Below are positions 37,562 to 45,955 of a DNA stretch of 64,000 nt, piece after piece (within the stretch, counting starts at the first letter, position 1; each line of letters begins with the position of its first letter). The DNA comes from Methanobacteriaceae archaeon (GTDB lineage: Archaea > Methanobacteriota > Methanobacteria > Methanobacteriales > Methanobacteriaceae): assembly GCA_030016715.1 (NCBI GenBank), contig JASEJD010000007.1, positions 1 through 64,000 of the forward strand. Direction: 5' to 3'. The position numbers and the translations under genes were made by a program. The notes under the pieces were generated by a model that had not been told where the DNA came from, did not search any database, and saw only the letters and a program-made list of their open reading frames with translations.

Positions 37562-38344
37562 ATGAATAACTTACAAGTAATAGATCTAACTCCAGATACT
37601 ATTGCAGATTACGATGTTTGTGGCTATAAAGACGTTAAAAAACATGTGGAGTTAAAGAGGAAAATTAGTTGGTTCAAAGAGTATTATCCTAAAGGATTGA
37701 GAATAAAGATTGTTATTTCTAAGAAAGGCGGTTATCAGGGAATGCTAGAATATATCCCTGGTGAGTATGCTCATCGTCCGGTTGAAGCTGATGGCTACAT
37801 GTTTATTCACTGCATTTTTGTAGGCTTTCGTAAAGAGTACAAGGGAAAAGGCATGGCCTCCATGTTGCTGGATGAATGCATAAAAGAGGCAAAGGATAAT
37901 GAAATGTTAGGAGTCGCCGTAGTTACCAGGAAAGGCCCTTTCATGGTAGGTAATGATATATTTATCAATAAGGGTTTTGAGATTGTTGATAGTGCTAAAC
38001 CTGACTTTGATTTATTGGTAAAAAAATTTGATGATAAATCAGAAAATCCAAAATTCAGGGAAAATATGGAGAAGTCATTAGATGAATACTACAAGGGATT
38101 AACAGTTATCCGTTCAGTTCAATGTCCCTATACGAAAAAAAATGTTAATGCTATTCTAGAATCAGCAGAAAAGAAATTTGATCTAGAAACAAACTTGATT
38201 GATTTGAATAATGTTGAAGAGGTTCAAAATTCTCCCAGTGCTTTTGGATCATTCTGTCTTATATATAATGGTGAAATATTAAGTTATCATCCTATTAGCA
38301 AGACCAGATTTGAGAATATAATGAAAAAGAAAATAGTAAAATAA
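37562..38344 (+). CDS. GNAT acetyltransferase with C-terminal YoaP domain
   Basis: 260 aa. Residues 1-160 are a GNAT domain with the acetyl-CoA loop around RKEYKGKGMASMLLDECIKEA. Residues 185-255 form a small thioredoxin-like YoaP-type domain, with the single cysteine of SVQCPYTKKN where a thioredoxin active site would begin, and FGSFCLIYNGEILSYHPIS. The acetyl acceptor is unknown. AAGGAG lies 8 bases before the ATG. Confidence 0.85.
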   Translation: MNNLQVIDLTPDTIADYDVCGYKDVKKHVELKRKISWFKEYYPKGLRIKIVISKKGGYQGMLEYIPGEYAHRPVEADGYMFIHCIFVGFRKEYKGKGMASMLLDECIKEAKDNEMLGVAVVTRKGPFMVGNDIFINKGFEIVDSAKPDFDLLVKKFDDKSENPKFRENMEKSLDEYYKGLTVIRSVQCPYTKKNVNAILESAEKKFDLETNLIDLNNVEEVQNSPSAFGSFCLIYNGEILSYHPISKTRFENIMKKKIVK

Positions 38345-38676
38345 ATCATTGGCTAGTTTTTGCGATTAATTTTAATCTATCTATAACCACTTATATGAAA
38401 ATGTAAATTTTATACTAAAATATATGAATCAATGATTTAAAAACCACTTATAAATCTTAAATAGATTACTTCTGAAAAATTAAATTGCTAAATCCCTCGA
38501 ATTGATATGATAAGGATAATTATTATTTTTTAATAATATTCTTTAGAATTAATTTTTATTTTTTAGATAATTTTATACTTTATATTAACATATAATATCA
38601 TGTTAAAGACTTTAAATTCCAAATTGAATTTTTTGGAAATGTATAAAAAAAAATGTTCTTATTGGGGGGTCTATAA
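38345..38676. other. Intergenic region, 332 bases
   Basis: Very AT-rich. CTTATAAATC at 38449-38458 and TTTATACTTTATATT at 38571-38585 are TATA-like. GGGGGGT at 38662-38668 is the binding site of the next gene. No RNA or repeat seen. Confidence 0.45.
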
Positions 38677-39105
38677 ATGTTTCAAATAAATAATAAAATT
38701 TTAAGTATTTTTATTTGTGGTCTTGTTTTGACCATAGGTTTTTCTTTGGCATCAATAGAATCATCCACTGCTGCTTATTATAAAGATAAATGGAGATCAA
38801 GTTGCCGTCAAGAAGCAATGTATACCAAATTGAATGGTTATACATTGGTATATAGTAAATCTAGTCTTAAAATGAGTTGCAAAGCATATCAATGGTATAA
38901 TGGCAATTATATTGGATCTGGATATTATAACATCTATATGAAGAAGATAAACTATCGTACAATTAAAGTTTATCATGTTGCAAGAAGTGTGTATGGAAAG
39001 TATTATACCAAAACAAATTACGTTAGGTATAGCTATAGCCTTGCTAGTTATTATAAAAGCCGTTATAAAACTTTTAAAAACCTTCAAGTAAGCTATTTCA
39101 TCTAA
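38677..39105 (+). CDS. Secreted tyrosine/lysine-rich small protein, 142 aa
   Basis: A signal peptide (ILSIFICGLVLTIGFSLASI, cut probably near SSTAA) is followed by a mature part very rich in Y, K, S and N, with a repeating pattern of alternating Y and polar residues that suggests beta strands (YKLNGYTLVYSKS-like). Two cysteines in the mature part (SSCRQ, KMSCKAY) could form a disulfide. Family not recognised. A shorter, damaged relative lies immediately downstream (39172-39309). Confidence 0.7.
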   Translation: MFQINNKILSIFICGLVLTIGFSLASIESSTAAYYKDKWRSSCRQEAMYTKLNGYTLVYSKSSLKMSCKAYQWYNGNYIGSGYYNIYMKKINYRTIKVYHVARSVYGKYYTKTNYVRYSYSLASYYKSRYKTFKNLQVSYFI

Positions 39106-39171
39106 TTTAACTTATTTGAATCAACTTTTTAATAAAAAGCCACTGCTAATATACTTAAAATTACTAGATAA

Positions 39172-39309
39172 TATATTGATGATCGATTTGGAGGTTATGC
39201 ATTCGTACCGAAATCATACACCACAAAAACTAGTTACCTAACATATTGTTATACAGCAGCAACTTACTGCAAATACACGTATAAAAAAATACAGAAGTTC
39301 TATAATTAA
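39172..39309 (+). pseudogene. C-terminal fragment of a paralogue of the preceding gene
   Basis: 45 codons, open from a stop at 39169 to TAA at 39307-39309, with no start codon. KSYTTKTSYLTYCYTAATY resembles KYYTKTNYVRYSYSLASYY near the end of the preceding protein, and both finish with a Lys/Tyr-rich tail. It is the remaining end of a tandem duplicate. Confidence 0.5.
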
Positions 39310-39410
39310 TTTTCTAGCCCCAGTACCTAGGTATGATAATTACATCTTTTTTTATAACATATCTTCCGAGTTATAATTCATAAATGATATATAAATATGA
39401 AATGTATTGG

Positions 39411-39542
39411 CTATTTTAATATTCTTTTATCTAAAAACTTTTTATTACAGTTTAAACAAATATATTCAAACTTAGCATTCTTTATACTATGCATTACAAT
39501 TTTATATTTTCGTTTTTCACCACAGTAGGGACATAATTTCAT
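39411..39542 (-). CDS. Tiny zinc-ribbon protein, 43 aa
   Basis: ATG at 39542 to TAG at 39411. The product has two paired cysteines, CPYC at residues 4-7 and CLNC at residues 30-33, separated by 22 residues with beta-hairpin character, which is a complete zinc-ribbon. The C-terminus is basic. No good ribosome binding site precedes it. Small zinc ribbons often bind RNA, DNA or partner proteins; no role can be given. Alternatively, a fragment of a larger transposase-type zinc ribbon. Confidence 0.5.
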   Translation of the reverse strand: MKLCPYCGEKRKYKIVMHSIKNAKFEYICLNCNKKFLDKRILK

Positions 39543-40051
39543 TATTCAATACTCTATGTACTTTAATAATAAAATTTTTACTATACTTATAAAGGACAAT
39601 AAAGTTAGTAACACATCTATCGGATGTGGAAGTATTCTCTATAAAATTTTATGTGTCTAAAAATGATTAGGAGGAAATTATGGAAGCCACTACCAAAAAA
39701 CAACATTAAGTACTACAAAGTCATAAATAACACGATATTTCATATAATAACGATTCTGATTAACGTTAGTTTCCTTATAAGAATAATTAATAGTTAATTT
39801 TATTATTGCTAGTTATTTGCTGATTATACTGTTATTTCTGGTCTAAACATTTTTTTGAATATTTTTTCAGAGATTGATTATGATGGTATTACTATTAGAA
39901 ATAATTAGACGTACACTTCAAGTGTAAAAAATATCAGTTAATAGGAACATTTTAATTAAAGTTACTGGATCATATAAATATTTATAAGCAAGAAAAAATA
40001 GGTAATATATTACCAATATTTATCCAAAAACATGGTTGGTGCATTATAGTT
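39543..40051. other. Regulatory intergenic region before the MATE gene
   Basis: 509 bases. A micro-frame of nine residues (ATG 39680 to TAA 39709) has a perfect GGAGG site but is probably a gene remnant. A perfect 7-1-7 inverted repeat TACACTTCAAGTGTA lies at 39912-39926. TATA-like ATATAAATATTTATAA at 39973-39988 fits a transcript starting near 40010. The palindrome at 40011-40024 is described separately. Confidence 0.5.
40011..40024 (+). promoter_or_regulatory. Palindromic operator upstream of the MATE gene
   Basis: GGTAATATATTACC is a perfect 14-base palindrome, 27 bases before the ATG and just downstream of the TATA box at about 39975. The same core (GTAATATATTAC) occurs twice before the membrane protein gene at 41640. 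A MarR-type repressor is encoded in the same cluster (42464-42958) and is the likely ligand. Confidence 0.6.
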
Positions 40052-40441
40052 ATGAAAACAGATAATAACATTGATTCAAATAAAACTTCAAATTATGGTA
40101 AAGCTTCCGATAGAATATCTCTTATTAAGGGAGATCCAAAAAAAGCTGTCAGGAATTTATCTTTACCCATGATAATTTCCATGCTACTTTTAATGGCATA
40201 TAATTTAGCTGATAGTATATGGGTGGCTGGATTAGGGCCAGATGCTCTGGCAGCATTAGGTTTTATCACACCTGTTTTCATGATAGTAATCGGACTTGGA
40301 AATGGATTAGGGGCGGGTGCAGCATCACTTATTGCCCGCTGCATAGGATCAAATAACAAGAAAGGTGCTGATAATGCAGCCATACACTCGGTGCTGCTAG
40401 CATTAATTGTTTCAGGAATAATAGAGAAGCGGATATTTTAA
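40052..40441 (+). CDS. MATE-family exporter, N-terminal fragment (disrupted gene)
   Basis: The frame covers the first about 115 residues of a MATE (multidrug and toxin extrusion) transporter: a polar head, then [27 protein letters not shown] and [19 protein letters not shown], the typical first two helices. It then runs into the 36-bp insert of unit B and stops at TAA 40439-40441. The rest of the transporter follows in a different frame from 40450. Removing 65 bp restores one continuous frame, so the original protein was about 470 aa. Confidence 0.85.
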   Translation: MKTDNNIDSNKTSNYGKASDRISLIKGDPKKAVRNLSLPMIISMLLLMAYNLADSIWVAGLGPDALAALGFITPVFMIVIGLGNGLGAGAASLIARCIGSNNKKGADNAAIHSVLLALIVSGIIEKRIF

Positions 40442-40484
40442 GACGTAAAATGATAGTGCTGCTAGCATTAATTGTTTCAGGAAT
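40391..40484 (+). repeat. Insertion unit B: 29-bp target duplication around a 36-bp insert
   Basis: A 29-bp piece of MATE coding sequence at 40391-40419 is repeated perfectly at 40456-40484. Between them lie exactly 36 bp (40420-40455) that contain an in-frame TAA. Flanking bases differ on both sides, so the limits are exact. The 65-bp addition shifts the frame and kills the gene; deleting it rebuilds [19 protein letters not shown] without a scar. The lengths (29+36) match unit A (30+36). Both inserts contain AGAGAAGC. Confidence 0.9.
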
Positions 40485-41535
40485 TCTGACCATATTGCTT
40501 CTAATATTTCTTCCAGAAATTCTATTAGTTATAGGGGCAGCTCCAACACTTAATCTGGCCATTGAATATGGTCAGATCGTATTTGGAGGTTTAATATTTC
40601 TCATATTTTCCAGTGTAGCATCAGGAATACTCCGGGCAGAAGGAGATGTTAAAAGGGTCATGTATGCCATGGCTGCTACTTCCATATTGAACATGGCACT
40701 GGATCCAATATTCATTTACTACTTTAACCTGGGAATTGCCGGTGCAGCATGGGCCACTGTATTAAGTTCAGCTCTTGCGACAATTATCATAGTCTACTGG
40801 ATACTGGTTAAAAGAGATACTTATGTGTCATTTTCTCTTAAAGATTTCCAGGCCAGCTTTAAGGTGGTCAAGGATATTTTAATGGTGGGATTACCAGCCA
40901 GTGCTGAATCATTTGTAATGTCTGTTCTGGGTATAATACTAAATGTTATACTGGTTCTAACTGGTGGAACCGATGCAGTGGCAGTCTATACTGCAGGATG
41001 GAGAGTGGTAATGTTTGCCATGATACCGGCCATTGGAATTGGTACTGCGGCAGTAACAGTGGGTGGAGCCGCTTACGGTGCTAAAAATTATCATAATCTA
41101 TCAATCACATTGAGTTATTCAGCTAAACTGGCTATGATTATTGCAATTGTCACTGGGATTGTAACTTATGTTTTTGCCGATTATATTGCAGTAATTTTTT
41201 CCTACTCTGCACAAAGTGCTGTTTTATCTCCAACAATTGCTGATTTTCTTCAAGTAATGTGTCTGTTTTATTTAGTAGTTCCATGGGGTATCATGGCCAG
41301 TTCCATCTTCCAGGCAATGGGCAAAGGTGTCACCTCTTTAATGCTAACTGTGATTAGAGAGGTTGTATTTATTTGTTTATTTGCCTATATATTTGCTTTA
41401 GTATTTAATTTTGGACCAAATGGAGTTTGGTGGGGTTTAGTGGTAGGAGGATTATTGGGTTGTGTATTTGCCTACTTCTGGGCCTGGAAGTATATAGATA
41501 CTCTTAAGAAGAATTATATTCCAGATTCAATTTAA
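40450..41535 (+). CDS. MATE-family exporter, C-terminal fragment (disrupted gene)
   Basis: 361 codons continuing the transporter from helix 3 to the end, with about ten membrane segments and the typical [13 protein letters not shown] loop between the two halves and [16 protein letters not shown] in the second half. No proper start or ribosome binding site exists for it on its own. It is intact apart from the insertion, so the gene was lost recently. The full protein would export cationic drugs or toxins in exchange for Na+ or H+. Confidence 0.85.
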   Translation: MIVLLALIVSGILTILLLIFLPEILLVIGAAPTLNLAIEYGQIVFGGLIFLIFSSVASGILRAEGDVKRVMYAMAATSILNMALDPIFIYYFNLGIAGAAWATVLSSALATIIIVYWILVKRDTYVSFSLKDFQASFKVVKDILMVGLPASAESFVMSVLGIILNVILVLTGGTDAVAVYTAGWRVVMFAMIPAIGIGTAAVTVGGAAYGAKNYHNLSITLSYSAKLAMIIAIVTGIVTYVFADYIAVIFSYSAQSAVLSPTIADFLQVMCLFYLVVPWGIMASSIFQAMGKGVTSLMLTVIREVVFICLFAYIFALVFNFGPNGVWWGLVVGGLLGCVFAYFWAWKYIDTLKKNYIPDSI

Positions 41536-41590
41536 TTATATTCTTTTTCATTTTTTCTAAATAGTCAAGAGTAAACTATATATACAACAT

Positions 41591-41622
41591 GTAATATATT
41601 ACCTAAATAAGTAATATATTAC
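41591..41622 (+). promoter_or_regulatory. Twin palindromic operators before the membrane-protein/marR operon
   Basis: GTAATATATTAC occurs at 41591-41602 and again at 41611-41622, exactly 20 bases apart (about two turns of DNA, same face). A TATA-like TATATATAC at 41577-41585 lies just upstream, so the implied transcript start (about 41605) falls between the two sites. The same palindrome stands before the MATE gene. This is the layout of a repressor operator, most likely for the MarR protein encoded 0.8 kb downstream. Confidence 0.65.
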
Positions 41623-41639
41623 CAATGGAGTTTTTAAAA

Positions 41640-42437
41640 ATGGACAAAAAAATCATATACATAAATTCAATCATAATAGCTTTATTAGCAGCAATTGCCA
41701 ACATATCCGGACTATTCTGGAAAAAATTGTATCAAAATGACACCATATCAATCACCGCCCAGATGATGGGCCAAGATCTCATCACCCTGGTTATAGTGCT
41801 GCCTTTGCTCCTAGCATCATTATATTTAATTTCCCGAAACTCACTAAAAGGAAGGTTAATGTGGATGGGTATCATGTTTTACTTTATCTACACCTATGCC
41901 TCAATGTCTTTCTTAGCATCTTACAATCAATTATTCCTAGTTTACGTGGCGATATTGGCCTTATCTCTCTACACCTTCATGGGGGAACTATTAACCATAA
42001 AAATAGAAAATATCAGGGAAAGCTTCTCCCCTGGAAATATCACTAAAATAACTGCAATCTTTCTTTTACTAGCAGGTTTAATGCTAGCAGCAATGTGGAT
42101 ATCCATGATAGCTGAATCATTAATTAGCGGACTAGCTCCTGCATCACTGGAAAGTTACACCACACTGGTAATCCAGGCACTTGATTTAGCAGTTGTTGTT
42201 CCTGCTTCGATTATAGCAGGTTTTCTACTAACAAAAGGTCGATTATGGGGATACATATTAGCATCCATATTCCTAATAAAAGCAGCATTGCTTGGAACCG
42301 CCATACTTTCCATGATATTGTTCATGGTACTTAACGGGGTGACAGTAGCCTTGGGTCAAGTAATTTTCTTCTTTTTTTTAACCTTAGTGGGTACTATTAT
42401 TGCCCTGGCCTTCTATAATAATATCCAAGAAAAATGA
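41640..42437 (+). CDS. Integral membrane protein, 8 helices, unknown function
   Basis: 265 aa from ATG 41640. An ATG five codons earlier (41625) would lie within three bases of the operator and before a likely leader, so I prefer the later one. About eight hydrophobic helices, with few charges except a short loop (KIENIRESFSPGNITKI). No transporter signature is recognised. It is in one operon with the MarR regulator and close to a flavodoxin and MATE gene, which suggests a role in stress or drug response. Confidence 0.75.
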   Translation: MDKKIIYINSIIIALLAAIANISGLFWKKLYQNDTISITAQMMGQDLITLVIVLPLLLASLYLISRNSLKGRLMWMGIMFYFIYTYASMSFLASYNQLFLVYVAILALSLYTFMGELLTIKIENIRESFSPGNITKITAIFLLLAGLMLAAMWISMIAESLISGLAPASLESYTTLVIQALDLAVVVPASIIAGFLLTKGRLWGYILASIFLIKAALLGTAILSMILFMVLNGVTVALGQVIFFFFLTLVGTIIALAFYNNIQEK

Positions 42438-42463
42438 TTCAATTATATGAGGTTAAGTTAATG

Positions 42464-42958
42464 AAAGATTCAGATGAACTGAAGGAGGAACATGCCCTAG
42501 GAGAACGTTTGGATATGGAAAAATACATATTAGTGGTATTATTTCTAATCCAGCAGAGATGGGGCTACATAATCAATAAAGAATTTCTAGAAGATAATAT
42601 TACCACTAAGCAGTGGTTAATGCTGGTAGTTCTGGGTAATGCTTTCAACAATCCTCCTTCTATGCAGGAAATGGCTGAGGCCATGAGCACCACCCACCAA
42701 AATGTGAAACAGATAGCTACCCGCCTTGAAGATCGGGGCTTACTGAAAATTGAACGTGATCCCAATAACCGGAGGATTCTGAGACTGAAATTAACAGATA
42801 AATACCATAATTTCTGGAAGAATAGAACAAAAAATGATATAAATACAATAAAAGCATTGTATAAAGGTCTAACAGATGAAGAAGTAAAAAGATTATTTGA
42901 AATAATATACAAACTGGAAAAATTATCTCAAAATTTATATCAAGACTATAAAAATTGA
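42464..42958 (+). CDS. MarR-family transcriptional regulator
   Basis: 164 aa from ATG 42464, which has GAGGTTA six bases upstream. A longer start at 42434 overlaps the previous stop (ATGA) and is possible. Winged helix-turn-helix: TTKQWLMLVVLGN, recognition helix MSTTHQNVKQIATRLEDRG, and the wing LLKIERDPNNRRILRLKLTDK. Such proteins are dimeric repressors that release DNA on binding a ligand. The palindromes at 40011, 41591 and 41611 are its probable targets, which would give autoregulation plus control of the MATE gene. Confidence 0.88.
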   Translation, partial: KDSDELKEEHALGERLDMEKYILVVLFLIQQRWGYIINKEFLEDNITTKQWLMLVVLGNAFNNPPSMQEMAEAMSTTHQNVKQIATRLEDRGLLKIERDPNNRRILRLKLTDKYHNFWKNRTKNDINTIKALYKGLTDEEVKRLFEIIYKLEKLSQNLYQDYKN

Positions 42959-43024
42959 AAATCAATAAAATCTTATAATAAGGGTCAAAATAATCTTAGA
43001 TAAGTATAAGATGAGGTGAATATT

Positions 43025-43558
43025 ATGAAAGCATTAATAGTATATGGAACCCGATATGCTTCAACAACAGAAATTGCAGCAGAAATAGGTAAAGTTCTAA
43101 AAGAAAATGGATTTGAAGTAGATATAAAAGATTCCCGGCAAAAAGATATTGATGTAGAACCTTACGATTTAATAATAACTGGAAGTGGAATAAAAATAGG
43201 ATCCTGGACCAAGGAAACATTAAAATTCTTGGAAAAAAATAAAGAAAAACTTTCACACAAAAAAATAGCATTATTTGCAGTTTGCGGCGCTACCAGAGAT
43301 GATGAAAAACAATACCAAGAAGCCCAAGAGAAGTACCTAGACAATATACAAGAAAAATATCTAACAAAACCTCCAGTGGCCATGGGACTCTTTGGAGGAG
43401 TTATAGATCCCAACGCCAAATACGGAATAATGGACAAACTCATCATGAAAATGGTGAAAAAGGATCTGGAAAACAAAGGAATAGACACCACTAAACCCTA
43501 TGATCTAAGAGATTGGGATGAGATTAGATCATGGGCTATGGAACTTGCCAGTAAATGA
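43025..43558 (+). CDS. Flavodoxin-domain protein (protoporphyrinogen oxidase HemG-like)
   Basis: 177 aa from ATG 43025 (GAGGTGA upstream; the GTG at 43016 overlaps that site). FMN phosphate loop YGTRYASTTEIAAEIG at residues 7-22, then ITGSGIKIGSWTKETLKF and AVCGATRDDEKQ for the isoalloxazine loops. It belongs to the long-chain flavodoxin/HemG-like group. In an archaeon it probably passes electrons in redox stress rather than in haem synthesis. It lies just after the MarR gene and may be in the same regulon, but the shared palindrome is not seen before it. Confidence 0.85.
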   Translation: MKALIVYGTRYASTTEIAAEIGKVLKENGFEVDIKDSRQKDIDVEPYDLIITGSGIKIGSWTKETLKFLEKNKEKLSHKKIALFAVCGATRDDEKQYQEAQEKYLDNIQEKYLTKPPVAMGLFGGVIDPNAKYGIMDKLIMKMVKKDLENKGIDTTKPYDLRDWDEIRSWAMELASK

Positions 43559-43686
43559 AATTACAATAAAATTATAAAAAATCAATTATAAATAAAAGCT
43601 ATAAAAGATAAGTATTAAACTATATACTTTTTATCATCCCATCCAGTTCTATTAACAATATCAAGGGGGGTATCCAAATATTTGGA

Positions 43687-44094
43687 ATGACCCAGAGACA
43701 GTTTCTTAAAAAATCTAGAAAAACTCTGCAGAAAACCAGTGAAAATCTACTGGCCCTCATGCAGATCATGGAAAAGGAGCAAAAGCAGACAATTAAACAT
43801 GAAACTGCCTATTGGAAACTGGATGTTATAAGAGAAGAAATTGAATCTATTTTTTTTGAATATGAAAAATTGAAACCTCCCCGTAAATGTGATAAACTAC
43901 ATTTAAATATAATGGATCTTCTGGTAAAATTCCAGGAAGTAATCGTGACGAACCAGGAATATTTAGGTCTGGCTGAAAAATCATCACCACAAATAAATGA
44001 AAAGTATCAAGAATCTGAAAATAATCTGGAAGAGTTCCGTAAAGATTATCGAATAATAACAGATATAGTTAAAACAAGCTTAAAGAGAAAATAA
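43687..44094 (+). CDS. Helical protein of unknown function, 135 aa
   Basis: Fully helical and charged (RKTLQKTSENLLALMQIMEKEQKQ, KLHLNIMDLLVKFQEVIVTNQEYLG). No membrane segment or metal site. AAGGGGGGT at 43662-43670 is somewhat far (16 bases) from the ATG. It is followed 22 bp later by another unknown gene in the same direction, and the pair is probably cotranscribed. Family not recognised. Confidence 0.65.
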   Translation: MTQRQFLKKSRKTLQKTSENLLALMQIMEKEQKQTIKHETAYWKLDVIREEIESIFFEYEKLKPPRKCDKLHLNIMDLLVKFQEVIVTNQEYLGLAEKSSPQINEKYQESENNLEEFRKDYRIITDIVKTSLKRK

Positions 44095-44116
44095 CTAATC
44101 CTAGGAGTTTATCTAT

Positions 44117-44461
44117 ATGGAAACTGTTGAAATCACTGAAGATGATGTTATTGAAACATTAGACATATTCACTAAAGTTCCATCCTTTTTACTGAGAAGA
44201 TGGGTAAGTAGCAATAAAAATTTGGTAAAAATGTTCCAGGGACAGATAGAGGATCAAAAAGATAAAATTTCCCAAAGAGACATGTTAAGGTTGAATAAGG
44301 TGCTGGAAATGCCGGTGGATGAACTCCAGGAAGTATTAAACCGGGCCTACCACCAAACCAATAAAAAACAGTTGAAAATATTATCAGAACCCCAGGCTAA
44401 AAGTTTTATAACCTTGAATATGAATGAACTAAAAAGAATTTTCACCAATAATTCTAAATAA
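44117..44461 (+). CDS. Helical protein of unknown function, 114 aa
   Basis: AGGAGT precedes the ATG. Helical, amphipathic, no cysteine (ITEDDVIETLDIFTKVPSF, VLEMPVDELQEVLNRAY). It resembles its neighbour in size and charge pattern but not clearly in sequence. The stop is 15 bp before the convergent end of the polysaccharide locus. Family not recognised. Confidence 0.65.
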   Translation: METVEITEDDVIETLDIFTKVPSFLLRRWVSSNKNLVKMFQGQIEDQKDKISQRDMLRLNKVLEMPVDELQEVLNRAYHQTNKKQLKILSEPQAKSFITLNMNELKRIFTNNSK

Positions 44462-44476
44462 TTACCATATTTAATA

Positions 44477-45883
44477 TTAATAGGCATGTTTATTAGTAAA
44501 ACCAGTACGGAAAGTCATGAAAAATATCTTCACATCAAGCATCAAGGTCCAATTCTCCACATAATACATATCATATTTTATTCTCTCTTTAATGGAGGTA
44601 TTTCCTCTCCAACCATGAACCTGAGCCCATCCAGTCATTCCGGGACGCACATGATGCTTAATCATGTATTTGGGTATTTCCTCCCTGAATTTATCCACAA
44701 AGTGGGGTCTTTCTGGCCGGGGGCCAATAAGGCTCATATCCCCCTTTAAAATGTTAAAAAACTGGGGCAACTCATCAATGCTGGTTCTTCTAATAAATGA
44801 ACCAAAACGGGTTTTTCTAGGATCATCCTCAGTAGTCCACTTGAACTTCTCTTCCTCCTCATCCTGCACCTTCATACTACGGAATTTATACATCATGAAA
44901 TTTTTTCTATTAAGTCCCACCCGTTCCTGTTTATAAATAATAGGTCCTGGCGAAGTTATTTTAACCAGTATGGCTGTAATTAAGAGAATAGGGGAGGTTA
45001 TAATTATGGCCAAAATTGCCAAAACAAAATCCAGGATCCTTTTTATACTCCGGTTGAATGATTCATCCAGTGGAACGTATCTAATATTCATCAATGGAAT
45101 ATCATCTATCATGTCAATATAGGGCCGGGATCTAAAGTATCGATAATAATCAGGTATAATATCTGCTTTAACCCCATGTTTTTCACATAGATCCACGATA
45201 GCTTCTAATAGGCTGTGATGCCGCGGAGATAAGGTTATAACAACCCGATCAATTTCTTTGGTTAAAAGTATTGGTTCTAGATCTATTATTTTACCTATCA
45301 CCTCTGAATTTTCTATCCTAGTACCTTGGGGGACATTGTCATCTAAAAATCCGATTATTTCATAGCCCACGTACTCATTTTCCATTATCTTACAAGCAAA
45401 TTTCTCTCCTAGTTCTCCAGCTCCAACCACCAATACATGTTTAAGGTTGTATCCTCGGCTTCTAATATATTGTAACCCCTGTCTGATCAGGGTTCTCTCC
45501 ACAATTGAAAAGCCAGTACTGAAGATGGCAAACATTCCTAATAAAAATCTTGAATAATCAGTTAATTCAAATACAAACAACAAGGTAACTAATACTAATA
45601 ATCCAATAATATTTACCTTTATTATCTGCAATATCTCAGATTTAACACTCTTCTTTGTCCTCTGTGGGGTGTACAATCCGGATATATAATATAATAATAA
45701 ATACATGGGTAATATAAATAGAAGTGGCAGCATATAATGTTCAAAACCCCAAATAGTCTTACCAAAACCTAATAAATTGGTTTCAAACCGGATATACCAT
45801 GCCAGAATTAGGGAAAATGTGATGACTAACATGTCCACAAAAAGCAATATAAAGTTAAAAAAACTTTGATTTTCCCTAATCAT
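44477..45883 (-). CDS. Polyprenyl glycosylphosphotransferase (WbaP/exopolysaccharide type)
   Basis: 468 aa. Four to five N-terminal membrane helices, a CoA-binding-like cytoplasmic domain (VLVVGAGELGEKFACKI near residue 150), another membrane hairpin (KRILDFVLAILAIIITSPILL) and the catalytic domain of bacterial sugar-phosphate transferases: KQERVGLNRKNFMMYKFRSM, TSIDELPQFFNILKGDMSLIGPRPE. It should move a sugar phosphate onto a lipid carrier as the first step of polysaccharide building. The architecture is bacterial; in this archaeon the carrier is presumably dolichyl-type. It is the last gene of the minus-strand locus. Confidence 0.92.
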   Translation of the reverse strand: MIRENQSFFNFILLFVDMLVITFSLILAWYIRFETNLLGFGKTIWGFEHYMLPLLFILPMYLLLYYISGLYTPQRTKKSVKSEILQIIKVNIIGLLVLVTLLFVFELTDYSRFLLGMFAIFSTGFSIVERTLIRQGLQYIRSRGYNLKHVLVVGAGELGEKFACKIMENEYVGYEIIGFLDDNVPQGTRIENSEVIGKIIDLEPILLTKEIDRVVITLSPRHHSLLEAIVDLCEKHGVKADIIPDYYRYFRSRPYIDMIDDIPLMNIRYVPLDESFNRSIKRILDFVLAILAIIITSPILLITAILVKITSPGPIIYKQERVGLNRKNFMMYKFRSMKVQDEEEEKFKWTTEDDPRKTRFGSFIRRTSIDELPQFFNILKGDMSLIGPRPERPHFVDKFREEIPKYMIKHHVRPGMTGWAQVHGWRGNTSIKERIKYDMYYVENWTLMLDVKIFFMTFRTGFTNKHAY

Positions 45884-45955
45884 TTCTTCACCATTATATG
45901 CCTTAAATTTAATTTATTCAATTCTAATAGTTTAACACTACCTTAAAGATGGTTT

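Noticed and set aside
39680-39709. Nine-residue frame with a perfect GGAGG site
   Set aside because: Too short to defend as a gene and no regulatory role (attenuation of a following gene) is visible; probably a remnant start.
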